Virus record (IMG/VR): IMGVR_UViG_3300027792_000006
Coordinates: 1 to 44,317 of that record
Reading direction: 5' to 3' (one strand)
DNA length: 44,317 bases
Source: a virus
Part shown: positions 16,603 to 25,511 of the stretch, piece after piece
Position numbering within the stretch: position 1 is the stretch's first letter
How the letters are laid out: each line of letters starts with the position of its first letter
The notes under the pieces: model-generated
The model's input: only the letters and a program-made list of their open reading frames with translations
Databases searched by the model: none
What the model was told of the DNA's origin: nothing
Position numbers and translations under genes: made by a program

Positions 16603-17670
16603 TTATGCCGCCAAATAAGCAGCCTTGGCGTTGTAAACCTGGATAATCGACGCCGGATTAGTTCCGTCATCGAATACTTCACATTCAAAATCTTGGGTCA
16701 AAATATCTCCGACTCCGCCCTTCGGAAATACCGGGTTTTTAATCTTAAAACGCGGTACAATTAACTGGAACCCATAGTAGTAGGTACCAGCCCCATCGAT
16801 AATGGCACCTTTCAAATCGAACTCAATCGCGCAAGCGGTTTGATTCAGGAAATAATCAAGTTCGGTTTCATCGTAAAAAATAAGACTGAACTTCAGATCC
16901 GCTTTGCGCCGGCCATAATCGCAGTCTTGAAAATATCCGTCCCCGCCAAATCCCGGTTGACCTTCCAGGGCATTGTCCCAAGACCATTCAAACGATTTTA
17001 AACGTGGATATAGGTTATCAGGGGTCGCGCTCGAGATATCTTCCGTGGCCTGGGTTAGATTCGCGGATATGGAAATATTCGCACCCGATTCGAGCCAAAC
17101 CTTGCAACCGGAAACCTTTAACCAGCTTTCGGTCACGGATGCGGCGAATGTAGTTGTCGATTCGGTAAAGCTTCCGGAGCCGATCAATCCTGCTTCCATG
17201 GCAACAAATCCGCCGGCTTCTCCGGAAATTTTTAACGTGTTGCCCTTAACACCGGAATGAATATACTGAAGGTCTCCATGCTTTTCTTCCACGCTGATAG
17301 ACGGAAGCGCCGTTCCTACCGTAACCGGGATATTTTTATGGAGATAAGCCGTCGCCGCTCCGTCCTGGGTTGCAGTCGTTGAACCCAACACAAGCGCACT
17401 AAACCCTGCTAAGGCATTGGGATGAGCTTTGGGCTCTTTATAGTTAAACTTATACCCATAGGATAAGATCTCCTGATCGTACCCGTGCTCCTTTCCGGTC
17501 ACTTCCCCTTTATCGTTTTCAATTTTGAATTCAGGGGTTGTATCGAGCTCAAAACCGATCATTGAACAGGCATTCGAGCCGTTCATGGTTACACCGGCAT
17601 TATAAGACGCTTCCTTTTTAAATAAGGAAGCCATGAACTGCCTGGTCCACCCTTTTTTAGTTATTGTCAT
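16603..17670 (-). CDS. Major tail tube protein
   Basis: A 355-residue beta-rich protein, long for a tube subunit. It carries typical segments (MTITKKGWTRQFMASLFKKE, PGFGGDGYFQDCDYGRRKAD, and a C-terminal FECEVFDDGTNPASI). Position between head-completion genes and the tail chaperones supports the call. The length suggests an extra surface domain. The start overlaps the preceding small gene by 14 bases, with a strong GAGGTGA-type site. Confidence 0.85.
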   Translation of the reverse strand: MTITKKGWTRQFMASLFKKEASYNAGVTMNGSNACSMIGFELDTTPEFKIENDKGEVTGKEHGYDQEILSYGYKFNYKEPKAHPNALAGFSALVLGSTTATQDGAATAYLHKNIPVTVGTALPSISVEEKHGDLQYIHSGVKGNTLKISGEAGGFVAMEAGLIGSGSFTESTTTFAASVTESWLKVSGCKVWLESGANISISANLTQATEDISSATPDNLYPRLKSFEWSWDNALEGQPGFGGDGYFQDCDYGRRKADLKFSLIFYDETELDYFLNQTACAIEFDLKGAIIDGAGTYYYGFQLIVPRFKIKNPVFPKGGVGDILTQDFECEVFDDGTNPASIIQVYNAKAAYLAA

Positions 17671-17866
17671 TTTCGTTCACCTCCTCATATTTTTTTCTTT
17701 TTGGGCCAGGCGTTTTTATTACCGGCTCTGTTTGCGTAATCTCAGATTGCAGGGGTTTAAAATTTACAGATTCATCGGGAACATCATAAACCTGCCCCGC
17801 GGTGTAAACCTTAAACTTCCCTTTTTCTTGCGGCACTTGATGACTTAACGTACATATCATTTCCAT
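17657..17866 (-). CDS. Small hypothetical protein before the tail tube gene
   Basis: A 69-residue protein (MEMICTLSHQVPQEKGKFKV ...) with a disordered lysine/glutamate-rich C-terminus. The start at 17866 has a clear TAAGGAGTAATTTC ribosome-binding site, preferable to the in-frame codon at 17899. It is likely a minor neck or tail factor; the family is not recognised. Confidence 0.65.
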   Translation of the reverse strand: MEMICTLSHQVPQEKGKFKVYTAGQVYDVPDESVNFKPLQSEITQTEPVIKTPGPKRKKYEEVNENDNN

Positions 17867-17877
17867 GAAATTACTCC

Positions 17878-18324
17878 TTAATAAGTGTAAGGGTCCCAAA
17901 TCTTCGTCACAAATTGGATGATGACCTTAAGACTTATTCCAAAATATTTTTTATCTTCATGTTCGGTTTGAATCGTTTCATCCGATACGGGCGATATGTC
18001 TTCAGCCAATCCGCCCAGCGTGGTATCGGGCGACGCCATGCAGGTATGGATATCGGCTATTAATTTTCGCATCACATCGGCCGTGCTGTTCGTAAAAATA
18101 TCTAGATCGACTCTAAGTTTATGTTCTTGCCTTCCGAACGTCAGGGCAGTCGTGTCAGCCATATCCCGATAAATCACGGCGGGAAGTTCGCTGTCTTCCA
18201 AGGCTGTTCCGCGCCATTCAAACACATTGCTTCCCAAGTTTGTTTGATAGCCATTGGCTGTCAGTATGGTTTGCAACCGGTCTTCAAAAGCTGCCATGAT
18301 GGTTTGACGAATGCTATCGGTCAT
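17878..18324 (-). CDS. Tail terminator / tail completion protein
   Basis: A 148-residue protein (MTDSIRQTIMAAFEDRLQTI ...) with a mixed alpha/beta pattern typical of siphophage tail terminator proteins (N-terminal helix, then SELPAVIYRDMAD and KLRVDLDIFTNS). It lies between the head-tail attachment gene and the tail tube, the usual location. It caps the tail tube for joining to the head. Confidence 0.7.
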   Translation of the reverse strand: MTDSIRQTIMAAFEDRLQTILTANGYQTNLGSNVFEWRGTALEDSELPAVIYRDMADTTALTFGRQEHKLRVDLDIFTNSTADVMRKLIADIHTCMASPDTTLGGLAEDISPVSDETIQTEHEDKKYFGISLKVIIQFVTKIWDPYTY

Positions 18325-18325
18325 T

Positions 18326-18640
18326 TCAATCCCTGCTTAAAAGCAAAACAGTCATCAATTTATCTTCGCTTGGCTGAATGCCTATAATTTTATAATTGAC
18401 TGCTGAAAGTCTTATTGTGTCTCCATGAACTGCCGGAGATGCATCCGTGGTTTTGCATTCGATTTGTGGGGATGAACTTTCGATATTCCCCGTAGCGGGG
18501 TTTACCAACTTAAATGCATCCGTGAAAAGGCCATCGATCGTTGCAGCCGTAGACCCGTGGGTAAATAATGCCGACACACCGAATTCATCCGGATCGATAA
18601 AAACATCGAGATCCAATTCCATTTGTGTTTTAAACGTCAT
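18326..18640 (-). CDS. Head-tail attachment protein (lambda FII-like)
   Basis: A 104-residue beta-rich protein: DLDVFIDPDEFGVSALFTHG near the start and GDTIRLSAVNYKIIGIQPSE toward the end are characteristic of the gpFII / phage head-tail joining family. It forms the bridge between portal ring and tail terminator. It lies one base from the next gene on each side. Confidence 0.8.
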   Translation of the reverse strand: MTFKTQMELDLDVFIDPDEFGVSALFTHGSTAATIDGLFTDAFKLVNPATGNIESSSPQIECKTTDASPAVHGDTIRLSAVNYKIIGIQPSEDKLMTVLLLSRD

Positions 18641-18850
18641 TTATCCCCACCATTTCAAGCCTAACGCCGCCAATCCACCGCCGATCAGCCCTCCCGTCCA
18701 TGAGTAAGCCATATTAAGAACTGATTTATTCTCGATTGCCGTCAGACGGTTATGAATATTTTCCAAAGTCTGATAAGTCATTTCTTCGCGTTCTTCCGGA
18801 CTGGCCTTTTTCCAATTATCCTTACAAACGACAATAAACCCGTTTCCCAT
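18641..18850 (-). CDS. Small protein with C-terminal membrane segment
   Basis: A 69-residue protein with a charged helical N-terminal half (SPEEREEMTYQTLENIHNRL) and a C-terminal glycine-rich hydrophobic segment (about 49-66). The layout is that of a tail-anchored membrane protein. It sits between capsid and head-tail attachment genes. It may be a second holin-like or membrane-tethered factor; the family is not recognised. Confidence 0.6.
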   Translation of the reverse strand: MGNGFIVVCKDNWKKASPEEREEMTYQTLENIHNRLTAIENKSVLNMAYSWTGGLIGGGLAALGLKWWG

Positions 18851-18927
18851 TTTTTTTCCTCAAAAGCTCCCCGGATTTGATCCGGGGAGCATAGGTATAT
18901 GTTTACGTTAAAGGTTACGGTAATGTT

Positions 18928-19896
18928 TTATGCGCAAATATTTCCGAGTAAATAACCGGCTCCCGTGAAGATGAAGCATTCATCTACATTTTGCCGGCAA
19001 CGGTAAACATTGCTTCGGTTCGATTCCACCCGATATTGTTCGGTTACAAGGTTTTGAGGACTGTCTTCAGTCCATAAAAAAGTCCGGCCGAGGACAGGTT
19101 CCTTCAAGTTTTGACCTCCGGAAGAAACGGCCGCCAATAAAATGTATTCGTCGTCCCATAGATCGGCGATCGAAAAACTCTGACCTTTCTTGGCGCTATC
19201 CCGGATGGCATTTCCAACAAGGACTTCTTCCACCCCAAAATATTGGCCAAGAATTCTTCTTTGAGCCTCTTCACCGCCTATTTCAATCGGATTCGTATAT
19301 TTCAACGCATCCTTGATTTCAGAGGTGATAAGGACCGTATCGAAAACTTTCTTGCTCATTGCAATTTTATTGGGTGTCAAACCCGATGCGGCACGCATGG
19401 CAAGTTTTGCGGTGTTCACATTTGCCCGCGGTGTCGCCGTTGCAGGAGTGGTCCATTCGATGGCCACGTTAGATGTTCCGGTAATGTTGGTCGTGTTCAT
19501 CAATTTGGCGGCAATTCGATATTCCTGCTTCCGCAAAATAATATCGACAGCCCGCATCACCGCAACTTCTTCGGCATCAAAAAATCTCCGATAAAGTTTC
19601 GATTCAACATCATCCACGAGTTCTTCCCAACCTTGCTCGGTGCAGGCATAGGTCCCGGTCTCGAATTCATAGTCACTTCGATTATATCCGCCCCTGGGTG
19701 ATCTGGCCGTGTCTTGTATTTTCAAAAGCGCTTCGATCGGGATTATCGGATAATCGGATGCTTGGAGGGCGGTTTCAAAGATCGGCAGTAATGTCAACCC
19801 GATGAAACCTCGTTGAGATGCTTCCAAATAATATTCATAGGCAATGGCCGCTAAATCCGGCCTTTGAATCGTTGTTGAAGAAGTAGGTCTTGGCAT
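18928..19896 (-). CDS. Major capsid protein
   Basis: A 322-residue protein with capsid-like order: N-terminal arm (RPDLAAIAYEYYLEASQRGF), LLPIFETALQASDYPIIPIE, then RSDYEFETGTYACTEQGWEE, and a C-terminal domain with KVFDTVLITSEIKDALKYT and the FLWTEDSP...VEQYRVESNRS block. This pattern is common in phages with lambda-type portal and S49 protease. It follows the decoration protein and has an AAGGGGG ribosome-binding site. Confidence 0.9.
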   Translation of the reverse strand: MPRPTSSTTIQRPDLAAIAYEYYLEASQRGFIGLTLLPIFETALQASDYPIIPIEALLKIQDTARSPRGGYNRSDYEFETGTYACTEQGWEELVDDVESKLYRRFFDAEEVAVMRAVDIILRKQEYRIAAKLMNTTNITGTSNVAIEWTTPATATPRANVNTAKLAMRAASGLTPNKIAMSKKVFDTVLITSEIKDALKYTNPIEIGGEEAQRRILGQYFGVEEVLVGNAIRDSAKKGQSFSIADLWDDEYILLAAVSSGGQNLKEPVLGRTFLWTEDSPQNLVTEQYRVESNRSNVYRCRQNVDECFIFTGAGYLLGNICA

Positions 19897-19979
19897 TGTT
19901 TTGTACCCCCTTTCAGGTCAATATTTTATGCCGCTTGACCGATCCGGGTTTTATCCAAATCGGTCAAGCAATTTTCAGA

Positions 19980-20978
19980 TTACGAAGTCAAGCATTGCCG
20001 GGTGATTTCAAGCCACGGGGTCAGCAAGATAAAATCATCCGTACCAAGTTCGCCGTCTTTCGGGTGCATGATCAAAGTCAACACAGACGGATTTGCGGGA
20101 ATGTCTGTACTCGCAATGGTTAGGGTTTTTTCCTGGTAATTACGGCCTTGGGCGGTTAAAAACTCGGTTGATTCTCCGCCGCAATTCGTATCCGTACCGA
20201 CACCGGAGCCTACGGCGCTAAAATAGGCCTCAATGGTGAAAACGGGTGAATCCGTCATTGTGCCGGCTGCCAGGGTTGTCGCCAACGCGCCCATGAGATG
20301 CACAATAAAAGAGTTGGTTACGTCGGCATCTTGCGGAATGACAAACTGAACCGCGATATCGTCCGGAGTGGCTACATTGTTCCAGCGCAATGCCAGATCC
20401 GATGTGGCCTGAGTCCATCCGGCGGCAGCGGTTACATCGGCGCTATCCGCAAATGCGGTTAGGGCTGTGCCGTCTTCCCGACAAATATGCGTAGGGAAAA
20501 TCGAATACTGGGCGGTTTTAATACCGACCATGATTTCCGCCAAGGCCGCTTCTACCGTAACCCCGGTTATAATCGACCCTGCATCGGCAACCGATACGCT
20601 GGCCGCGGTTGTGGAAATAACGGTAAAATCGATGAATTCGACGATATCGTTGACGGCCGTGGCCTCTTCGAGCGCAATGCCGATGGCGGTTCCATCGGAC
20701 GTGTCTTTGAGTTTACCGGCGGCAGCAGCGTAAAGCGTCGCTCCTACTGAAAATGCTTCGGCAGCAACACCTTCTTGGGTACCTGGAGCAGTCCGTAAAC
20801 GCACAGCCCCAATATCATCGGACGCCACAGCATATTCAGTCATGCCAATGTGTTGCTCCCCCGCTCCGGCGATGACAATAGCGGGCGGTACTGCAGCCGA
20901 TCCCGAAACCAGTTTAACGCGGATTTTCGCGCCTATGGCTTCATTGGCAGTAAATGATCTGTTTCCTTCATTTAACAT
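19980..20978 (-). CDS. Head decoration protein, DUF2190-like with C-terminal extension
   Basis: A 332-residue protein. Residues 1-115 (MLNEGNRSFTANEAIGAKIR ... ATLYAAAAGKLKDTSDGTAI) fit DUF2190 capsid decoration proteins. The remaining ~210 residues form a beta-rich domain (DLALRWNNVATPDDIAVQFV, IEAYFSAVGSGVG, ILLTPWLEITRQC) that is not part of the usual family length. It is likely a capsid-stabilising protein with a surface-exposed beta-sandwich, possibly adhesive. Confidence 0.8.
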   Translation of the reverse strand: MLNEGNRSFTANEAIGAKIRVKLVSGSAAVPPAIVIAGAGEQHIGMTEYAVASDDIGAVRLRTAPGTQEGVAAEAFSVGATLYAAAAGKLKDTSDGTAIGIALEEATAVNDIVEFIDFTVISTTAASVSVADAGSIITGVTVEAALAEIMVGIKTAQYSIFPTHICREDGTALTAFADSADVTAAAGWTQATSDLALRWNNVATPDDIAVQFVIPQDADVTNSFIVHLMGALATTLAAGTMTDSPVFTIEAYFSAVGSGVGTDTNCGGESTEFLTAQGRNYQEKTLTIASTDIPANPSVLTLIMHPKDGELGTDDFILLTPWLEITRQCLTS

Positions 20979-21033
20979 GGTAATTAACCTCCTTCTTTAA
21001 AAATATTAAAAGCTCACAACCTTGAGCCTTTTA

Positions 21034-21555
21034 TTAATCTTTTTTTATAGGTTTCAATTTGCTGACCCATTCGTCATGCAGATCCGGATTTTCCTTGGCA
21101 ACTTGCCTGATAGCTTTTACGTGTGAAATCTTTTCTTCTTTTTCGACTCGGGCGACTTCCGATTCAAAAGTCTTTTTTGCGGTTTTGGTTTCCACATCGG
21201 CAACCGCTGCGGCGCCCACCCTTTCGGTCTCCAAAGCGTCTTCTTTGAGAGCAGTTTGACGCGAACCTAAGATGATTTTTTCAGCCGCCACGATTTGCAG
21301 AGCCGCTTCCGCTTTTGTGCTTTTGCCGTCGGCAATCGCTTCTTTGATGATTTTCTCGTGTCCGGGCAGGGAAAGCTCCTGCAATCCCATGATCCGGCTG
21401 CGTTCCGCTTCACTACCGGAAACGAAACCTTCTTTTTTTCCTTGCTCAAGTCCCGCGGCATATCCGCTTTCACGCGCTTCTTTTTCAATCTCCGCTGTGA
21501 TTTGCGGATATGTTTTGGTCAATGATTGTTTTGTTACAAGATCTTTATCCGGCAT
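21034..21555 (-). CDS. Putative scaffold protein
   Basis: A 173-residue highly charged protein that is almost entirely helical (EIEKEARESGYAAGLEQGKK ... EEKISHVKAIRQVAKENPD). It directly follows the S49 protease gene, the position of the Nu3/scaffold domain in lambda. It probably directs capsid assembly and is then digested by the protease. There is no hydrophobic core, as expected of scaffolds. Confidence 0.75.
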   Translation of the reverse strand: MPDKDLVTKQSLTKTYPQITAEIEKEARESGYAAGLEQGKKEGFVSGSEAERSRIMGLQELSLPGHEKIIKEAIADGKSTKAEAALQIVAAEKIILGSRQTALKEDALETERVGAAAVADVETKTAKKTFESEVARVEKEEKISHVKAIRQVAKENPDLHDEWVSKLKPIKKD

Positions 21556-21576
21556 ATTATTTGCCTCCTTTCGAAT

Positions 21577-22491
21577 TTATGAATTTAAATGAATGGTTTT
21601 TCTGATCTGTTCTTCAACGGCCATCCTGACCGCCTGTTCTTGATCAGTTCCATATATTCCGATCAGCCGTTCCATGGTGGAAACACCGTCCACTAATCCG
21701 GCAGCAATCGCTTTTTTTCCAAAGAAAACTTTTCCTTCAGCCCAGGGAATCACTTGTTCTTTTCCGTCTTTTACGGGTTCCGGTGAAAGTTCCCTGAATT
21801 TGGATATATCGCCTACAAACACTTCATAAATATGATCGACTGCATCCTGAATCGATTGCCTGCCCGATTCGGTCAGGGGTCCTAATTCAGATGCAATGCG
21901 TTTATATTTTCCGGCTACGATTTCGGTTCTCTTAACGCCCATTTTCTCATCCGCCTTGCTGACATCTACATGCCGCGCCACAACCCCGATCGAACCGACT
22001 TTAACATTATCGCCGGATATAAAAATCTTATCCGCCGCGGCGCCGATGTAATAGGCGGCCGACGCCATCATGCCGTCTGAAAAAGTGATAATCGGTTTTT
22101 GTCCGCGGGCTTGATAAATTTCCGATGCCAGTTCCTGGGTTCCGTCCACATCCCCGCCGGGAGAATCGATGCAAAGCATGATGCATTCGACATCGTCATC
22201 TTTGAGCGCTTGGCGAAAATCACGCGCCACGAGTTGCGATGAAACACCGCCGGAAATTCTTTGAAACATATTCATGCGTTTGGCGATCACACCATCGATA
22301 AAAATCTTTGCCACTCCGTTTTCAACTTCATAAGGTTTTTCTTCGTTTTTCAGCGGGCGGCCCATGCTGGCTTCAATAGCGGCGATATCGATCTTCTCCC
22401 CGCGCAAGTGCGTAATATAAATTTCCTGAATTTCAACAAGTTTTTCAGGCAAAATCAGCCAGGGCGAAGTTATGATATCAAGCAGTTTCAT
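21577..22491 (-). CDS. Head maturation protease, S49 (SppA-like)
   Basis: A 304-residue S49 peptidase like lambda gpC. Visible are CIDSPGGDVDG (about 107-117, oxyanion region), the nucleophile in DGMMASAAYYIGAAAD (Ser about 144), VGSIGVVARH, and the likely catalytic Lys in AGKYKRIAS (about 195-197). I chose the ATG at 22491 (MKLLDIITSPW) with GAGGAGG upstream; a longer frame to 22578 would add a very basic stretch that merely overlaps the portal gene. It cleaves scaffold and portal during maturation. Confidence 0.9.
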   Translation of the reverse strand: MKLLDIITSPWLILPEKLVEIQEIYITHLRGEKIDIAAIEASMGRPLKNEEKPYEVENGVAKIFIDGVIAKRMNMFQRISGGVSSQLVARDFRQALKDDDVECIMLCIDSPGGDVDGTQELASEIYQARGQKPIITFSDGMMASAAYYIGAAADKIFISGDNVKVGSIGVVARHVDVSKADEKMGVKRTEIVAGKYKRIASELGPLTESGRQSIQDAVDHIYEVFVGDISKFRELSPEPVKDGKEQVIPWAEGKVFFGKKAIAAGLVDGVSTMERLIGIYGTDQEQAVRMAVEEQIRKTIHLNS

Positions 22492-24184
22492 CTTCAACGG
22501 CCTCCTCATTTTCGGAAACGACCTCTTCAGGTGCCTTTTCTTTTTTCTTTTTTTCCTGTTTCTGATTTGTGACTTCAACCGGGAAAGAAGCTTGTTTTGC
22601 CGATACCGGTTGCCACAAACCTATCTCCGCCAGGTCTTTTCTCTCTTTGCGAATCCGCGGCAGGTTCTTTTCCATGTCTCCGCCGGTAATCAGAGTCGTT
22701 TCTTCGTCAAGCGTACTAATTCCCAATTCCATGCGTATTTTGGCGGCGCCTGGATCTTTTTCCGGGTCAATATATCCGGGAGAATCGCCCGGCCATTGGG
22801 CGCCGGAATAAGCTTTACGAATCATGGGGTCCTTGAAAAATCCGGGTGCCGATACCCGCCCGGAAGCGACCGCTTCATAAAGCCAGATCTCGTAAACTAC
22901 TTGACAGAAATTGACCGCCAACCAATTGCGCCGAACGCGGAAAAACCGCCACGCTTCCAGTAGCGCCGCCCGGGATGCGGAATACGATGATGAAAAATGC
23001 CGGATGATAATTTCATAGGGAATTTCAAGGGCGGCTCCAATTTGCTCCAAAATGGCGGTGACAAAGGGATCGAATCCGGAATTCGGACGTTTGGGATCAG
23101 CCATTTCAATACTCTCACCTTTTGCCAGCCCTACAACCGCTCCATTTCCCAACTTTAAATCCGTGTCGGATGATTTAGCTCCGGTTTCCACTCCCATTCC
23201 GGTAAGGTCAAAGCTTGTGTCACCGCCGTCTGATTTTATAAAAACCGTGAACATGGCGGACACTACTGCCGCCATTAATTCCGCTTCCGTATATCGATCG
23301 AGCTGTTTTAGGGATTCGATGACCGGTGCCAGATATGGTATTCCGCGGGTTTGATTGGGCCTGGTCATGCGATTGTAAAGATGAATAACATTGCGGAGCC
23401 CGGTATTTTTTCCGAATGCCGAAATTTTGGTCCAGGTAAAATTTTCTTTGGTATAGCGGGAAGATCCCGGGTGCCGATCGCAAATGTGGTATTGAACCGG
23501 GGCGCCATTGGGATCTTTTTGAACACCCTGAATCAATGTATCGGTATCGGCCGCATTGCCTTCGTTGCATACCCGGTCGGCCTCAACGATTAAAAGTTTT
23601 AAATCATACGGGTTTGAGGATGCAGTGCGCTTGGGGACAATGAATACATCGCCATTGACAATGGCTTGACGAAAAACTAATTCTTGCAATGAGGCAAAAG
23701 TCAAAGTTCTGGCAGCGTCGCATTCCTGTGATTCGGCCCATAGCCGGAATTCGCGTTCCGTGTTTTCTTCCCAATCGTCCGCAGCCGTATCTTCCAATTT
23801 TAAATATTTACGATCGATGCGGGATTGGAGTTTAAGGCCGGTGCCGACAACATTGGTGAGATTCGAAGATATCGCGCCGACGGCAATCGGGGCATTGCGT
23901 TCCAGGTCGCGGGACCGGTTGCGAAGTTCCTTTAAATCAAAAACGGTGTCAGCGTCCGCATCGCCGCCATACGTAGTCCATTGGCTGGTCTGCCGACGAG
24001 TTCGGGATGCGCCGATATACGACCCGGCAATCATAGAAAAAGCCCGCGCCTTGGTGCGTTGCGCACCGCGTACAGGATCAAACCAATTGATGATTTTATC
24101 CGGTAGAGTGGATTTTATGACGGGCGAAGATTTTTTGGATTCTGATTTTTCGGCTTGAAAGAATAAATTTTGAATATTTAGCAT
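22478..24184 (-). CDS. Portal protein, lambda (gpB) family
   Basis: A 568-residue protein. The order DLKELRNRSRDLERNAPIAV, NLTNVVGTGLKLQSR, DWEENTEREFRLWAE, RQAIVNGDVFIVPKR and the C-terminal SYSASRAALLEAWRFFRVRR are hallmarks of the lambda portal family. It forms the dodecameric DNA channel at the head vertex. It ends in an acidic tail (EEVVSENEEAVEDETA) and overlaps both neighbours slightly. Confidence 0.95.
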   Translation of the reverse strand: MLNIQNLFFQAEKSESKKSSPVIKSTLPDKIINWFDPVRGAQRTKARAFSMIAGSYIGASRTRRQTSQWTTYGGDADADTVFDLKELRNRSRDLERNAPIAVGAISSNLTNVVGTGLKLQSRIDRKYLKLEDTAADDWEENTEREFRLWAESQECDAARTLTFASLQELVFRQAIVNGDVFIVPKRTASSNPYDLKLLIVEADRVCNEGNAADTDTLIQGVQKDPNGAPVQYHICDRHPGSSRYTKENFTWTKISAFGKNTGLRNVIHLYNRMTRPNQTRGIPYLAPVIESLKQLDRYTEAELMAAVVSAMFTVFIKSDGGDTSFDLTGMGVETGAKSSDTDLKLGNGAVVGLAKGESIEMADPKRPNSGFDPFVTAILEQIGAALEIPYEIIIRHFSSSYSASRAALLEAWRFFRVRRNWLAVNFCQVVYEIWLYEAVASGRVSAPGFFKDPMIRKAYSGAQWPGDSPGYIDPEKDPGAAKIRMELGISTLDEETTLITGGDMEKNLPRIRKERKDLAEIGLWQPVSAKQASFPVEVTNQKQEKKKKEKAPEEVVSENEEAVEDETA

Positions 24185-24393
24185 GGGGTTGCCCCCACAA
24201 TACGAATTCCGCCTCGGGTTAAACTTTTGACCTTAGCTTCCCAGAATTCAATTTTTTTTGTGATTTCAGCGGCATTCGCACGGGTCAGAGACCGGCCCGA
24301 AATAGAATAAGATTGGCCGGTAGCTACTGCTGTATCGGCCAATAACCATGCATCTAATGCCGCCTGTGCCTGTGCGAGAGTGATTCCAGCCAC
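24178..24393 (-). CDS. Head-tail joining-type small protein (DUF6148-like)
   Basis: A 71-residue protein: ITLAQAQAALDAWLLADTAV, SYSISGRSLTRANAAEITKK and GGIRIVGATPC. This matches the small family found next to lambda-type portal genes (DUF6148, functionally like gpW). It starts with GTG and is followed immediately by the portal (7-base overlap). Confidence 0.8.
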   Translation of the reverse strand: MAGITLAQAQAALDAWLLADTAVATGQSYSISGRSLTRANAAEITKKIEFWEAKVKSLTRGGIRIVGATPC

Positions 24394-24411
24394 TTACATT
24401 TCAAGCCTCTC

Positions 24412-24473
24412 AAAAAAAAACAGCCGTTCGTTAAATTACCAATGATTACAGGGTAATTTTACGGGCTGTTTTT
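24412..24473. terminator. Bidirectional terminator hairpin
   Basis: AAAACAGCC (24417-24425) pairs with GGCTGTTTT (24464-24472), and inside it TAAATTACC (24432-24440) pairs with GGTAATTTTA. A-run on the left and T-run on the right make it Rho-independent for both strands. It separates the portal/head genes from the divergent two-gene cassette, and would also stop leftward late transcription unless antitermination occurs. Confidence 0.8.
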
Positions 24474-24746
24474 AGGCGGTTTTACTAATTGATTTAATTG
24501 GGTAGGTTTCTGATCTTAAATTGATCTATTTTGATGATTTTAGGGTATTGACATAGTTTTAAAATACCCAACCAAAAACGACATTCAAATTCGATTATTT
24601 TAAAATAATTTACGGTTTATAAAAATATTCAATAAATTCAAATACTTAATATTAAAAATATTTTGCTTTATTTGAAAATAAATGCTTGACAACCTAAGCG
24701 ATTAGGATTATATTATAATCAACATTAACGAGAGGAGGATAATCCG
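24474..24746. promoter_or_regulatory. AT-rich control region with promoter and palindromic operator
   Basis: 273 bases without a gene. It contains TTGACA at 24686-24691 and TATATT at 24709-24714 (17-base spacer), a strong rightward sigma70-type promoter for the cassette. Between the hexamers lies a palindrome CCTAAGCGATTAGG (24693-24706), well placed for repression by the cassette's own product or by a host factor. The rest is AT-rich without other clear sites. Confidence 0.75.
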
Positions 24747-25160
24747 ATGATGACTGAGAGACAATATGACAATCTTAACAATGAGGGCGCCGACGGATAT
24801 AACCCAATCCGCCAAAATCGACTAGCCCGTGAGACTGCCGAAACTCGTGCCAATGTAACCGATGAGGACCGCCGATATCGCTTATTGACCATTATGGCGG
24901 CCACATCCACCAATGATCCGATGTATGTAGAGCTTAATGATCAATTGGCCGTGGTTGAGGCCCGGATCAAGGCCACTCATGATGTTAAGATGCGGGCTGA
25001 GTGGACGATTGAGACTACCAAGTCCCGCCGGCAGACTTGGAACGCTTGGGCATGTGGATTAAATGGCAATATATCCGGTAAGGTAATAGCCAATAAGGAG
25101 CGAGAGTTAGGTTGGACCATGGCAGACCTTAAAGAGGCCGTCAAAATGCATAATCTCTAA
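24747..25160 (+). CDS. Cassette protein 1, unknown function
   Basis: A 137-residue charged helical protein (MMTERQYDNLNNEGADGYNP ...) rich in Arg and Glu. No family is recognised. It has a strong GAGGAGG ribosome-binding site. It runs opposite to the surrounding late genes from its own promoter, and the next gene follows after 18 bases, so the two form a cargo (moron) cassette likely expressed in the lysogen. The promoter operator suggests autoregulation. Confidence 0.75.
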   Translation: MMTERQYDNLNNEGADGYNPIRQNRLARETAETRANVTDEDRRYRLLTIMAATSTNDPMYVELNDQLAVVEARIKATHDVKMRAEWTIETTKSRRQTWNAWACGLNGNISGKVIANKERELGWTMADLKEAVKMHNL

Positions 25161-25178
25161 CAATAAGGAGGACTTGCA

Positions 25179-25511
25179 ATGTGGACAAGACGTAGTTATG
25201 ATGTGTTGTACGATTGGCTGGACATCAATAAGCGGAAGAATTGTCGAAAAATAATGCGGGCCGATGGATTGGATGATGTGGTTAATCGTCTTGATAAGGC
25301 GGAGACATTGGGTGATTGGTATAAGATCACTCATGAGGCTGTGGCTGCCGTTGGACCTCAAGTAGTAGAGCAATCAGCAGATCAAGCCGAGGTCGAGCTT
25401 AATCAAGCCGCCGCCGCTCTCGGCCGCAAAGGCGGGTCTTCAAAATCAGCAGCGAAGCTTGCCGCCGTGCGCGAAAATGGCAAAAAAGGCGGGCGGCCAA
25501 AAAAATTATAA
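25179..25511 (+). CDS. Cassette protein 2 with basic GRKGG/GRPKK tail
   Basis: A 110-residue protein. The N-terminal 60 residues are helical (RRSYDVLYDWLDINKRKNCR ...). The C-terminus AALGRKGGSSKSAAKLAAVR then ENGKKGGRPKKL has two GxKGG boxes, resembling nucleic-acid-binding tails seen in small phage/plasmid proteins. It has an AAGGAGG ribosome-binding site. It converges on, and overlaps by six bases, the leftward gene at 25506-25847. Confidence 0.75.
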   Translation: MWTRRSYDVLYDWLDINKRKNCRKIMRADGLDDVVNRLDKAETLGDWYKITHEAVAAVGPQVVEQSADQAEVELNQAAAALGRKGGSSKSAAKLAAVRENGKKGGRPKKL

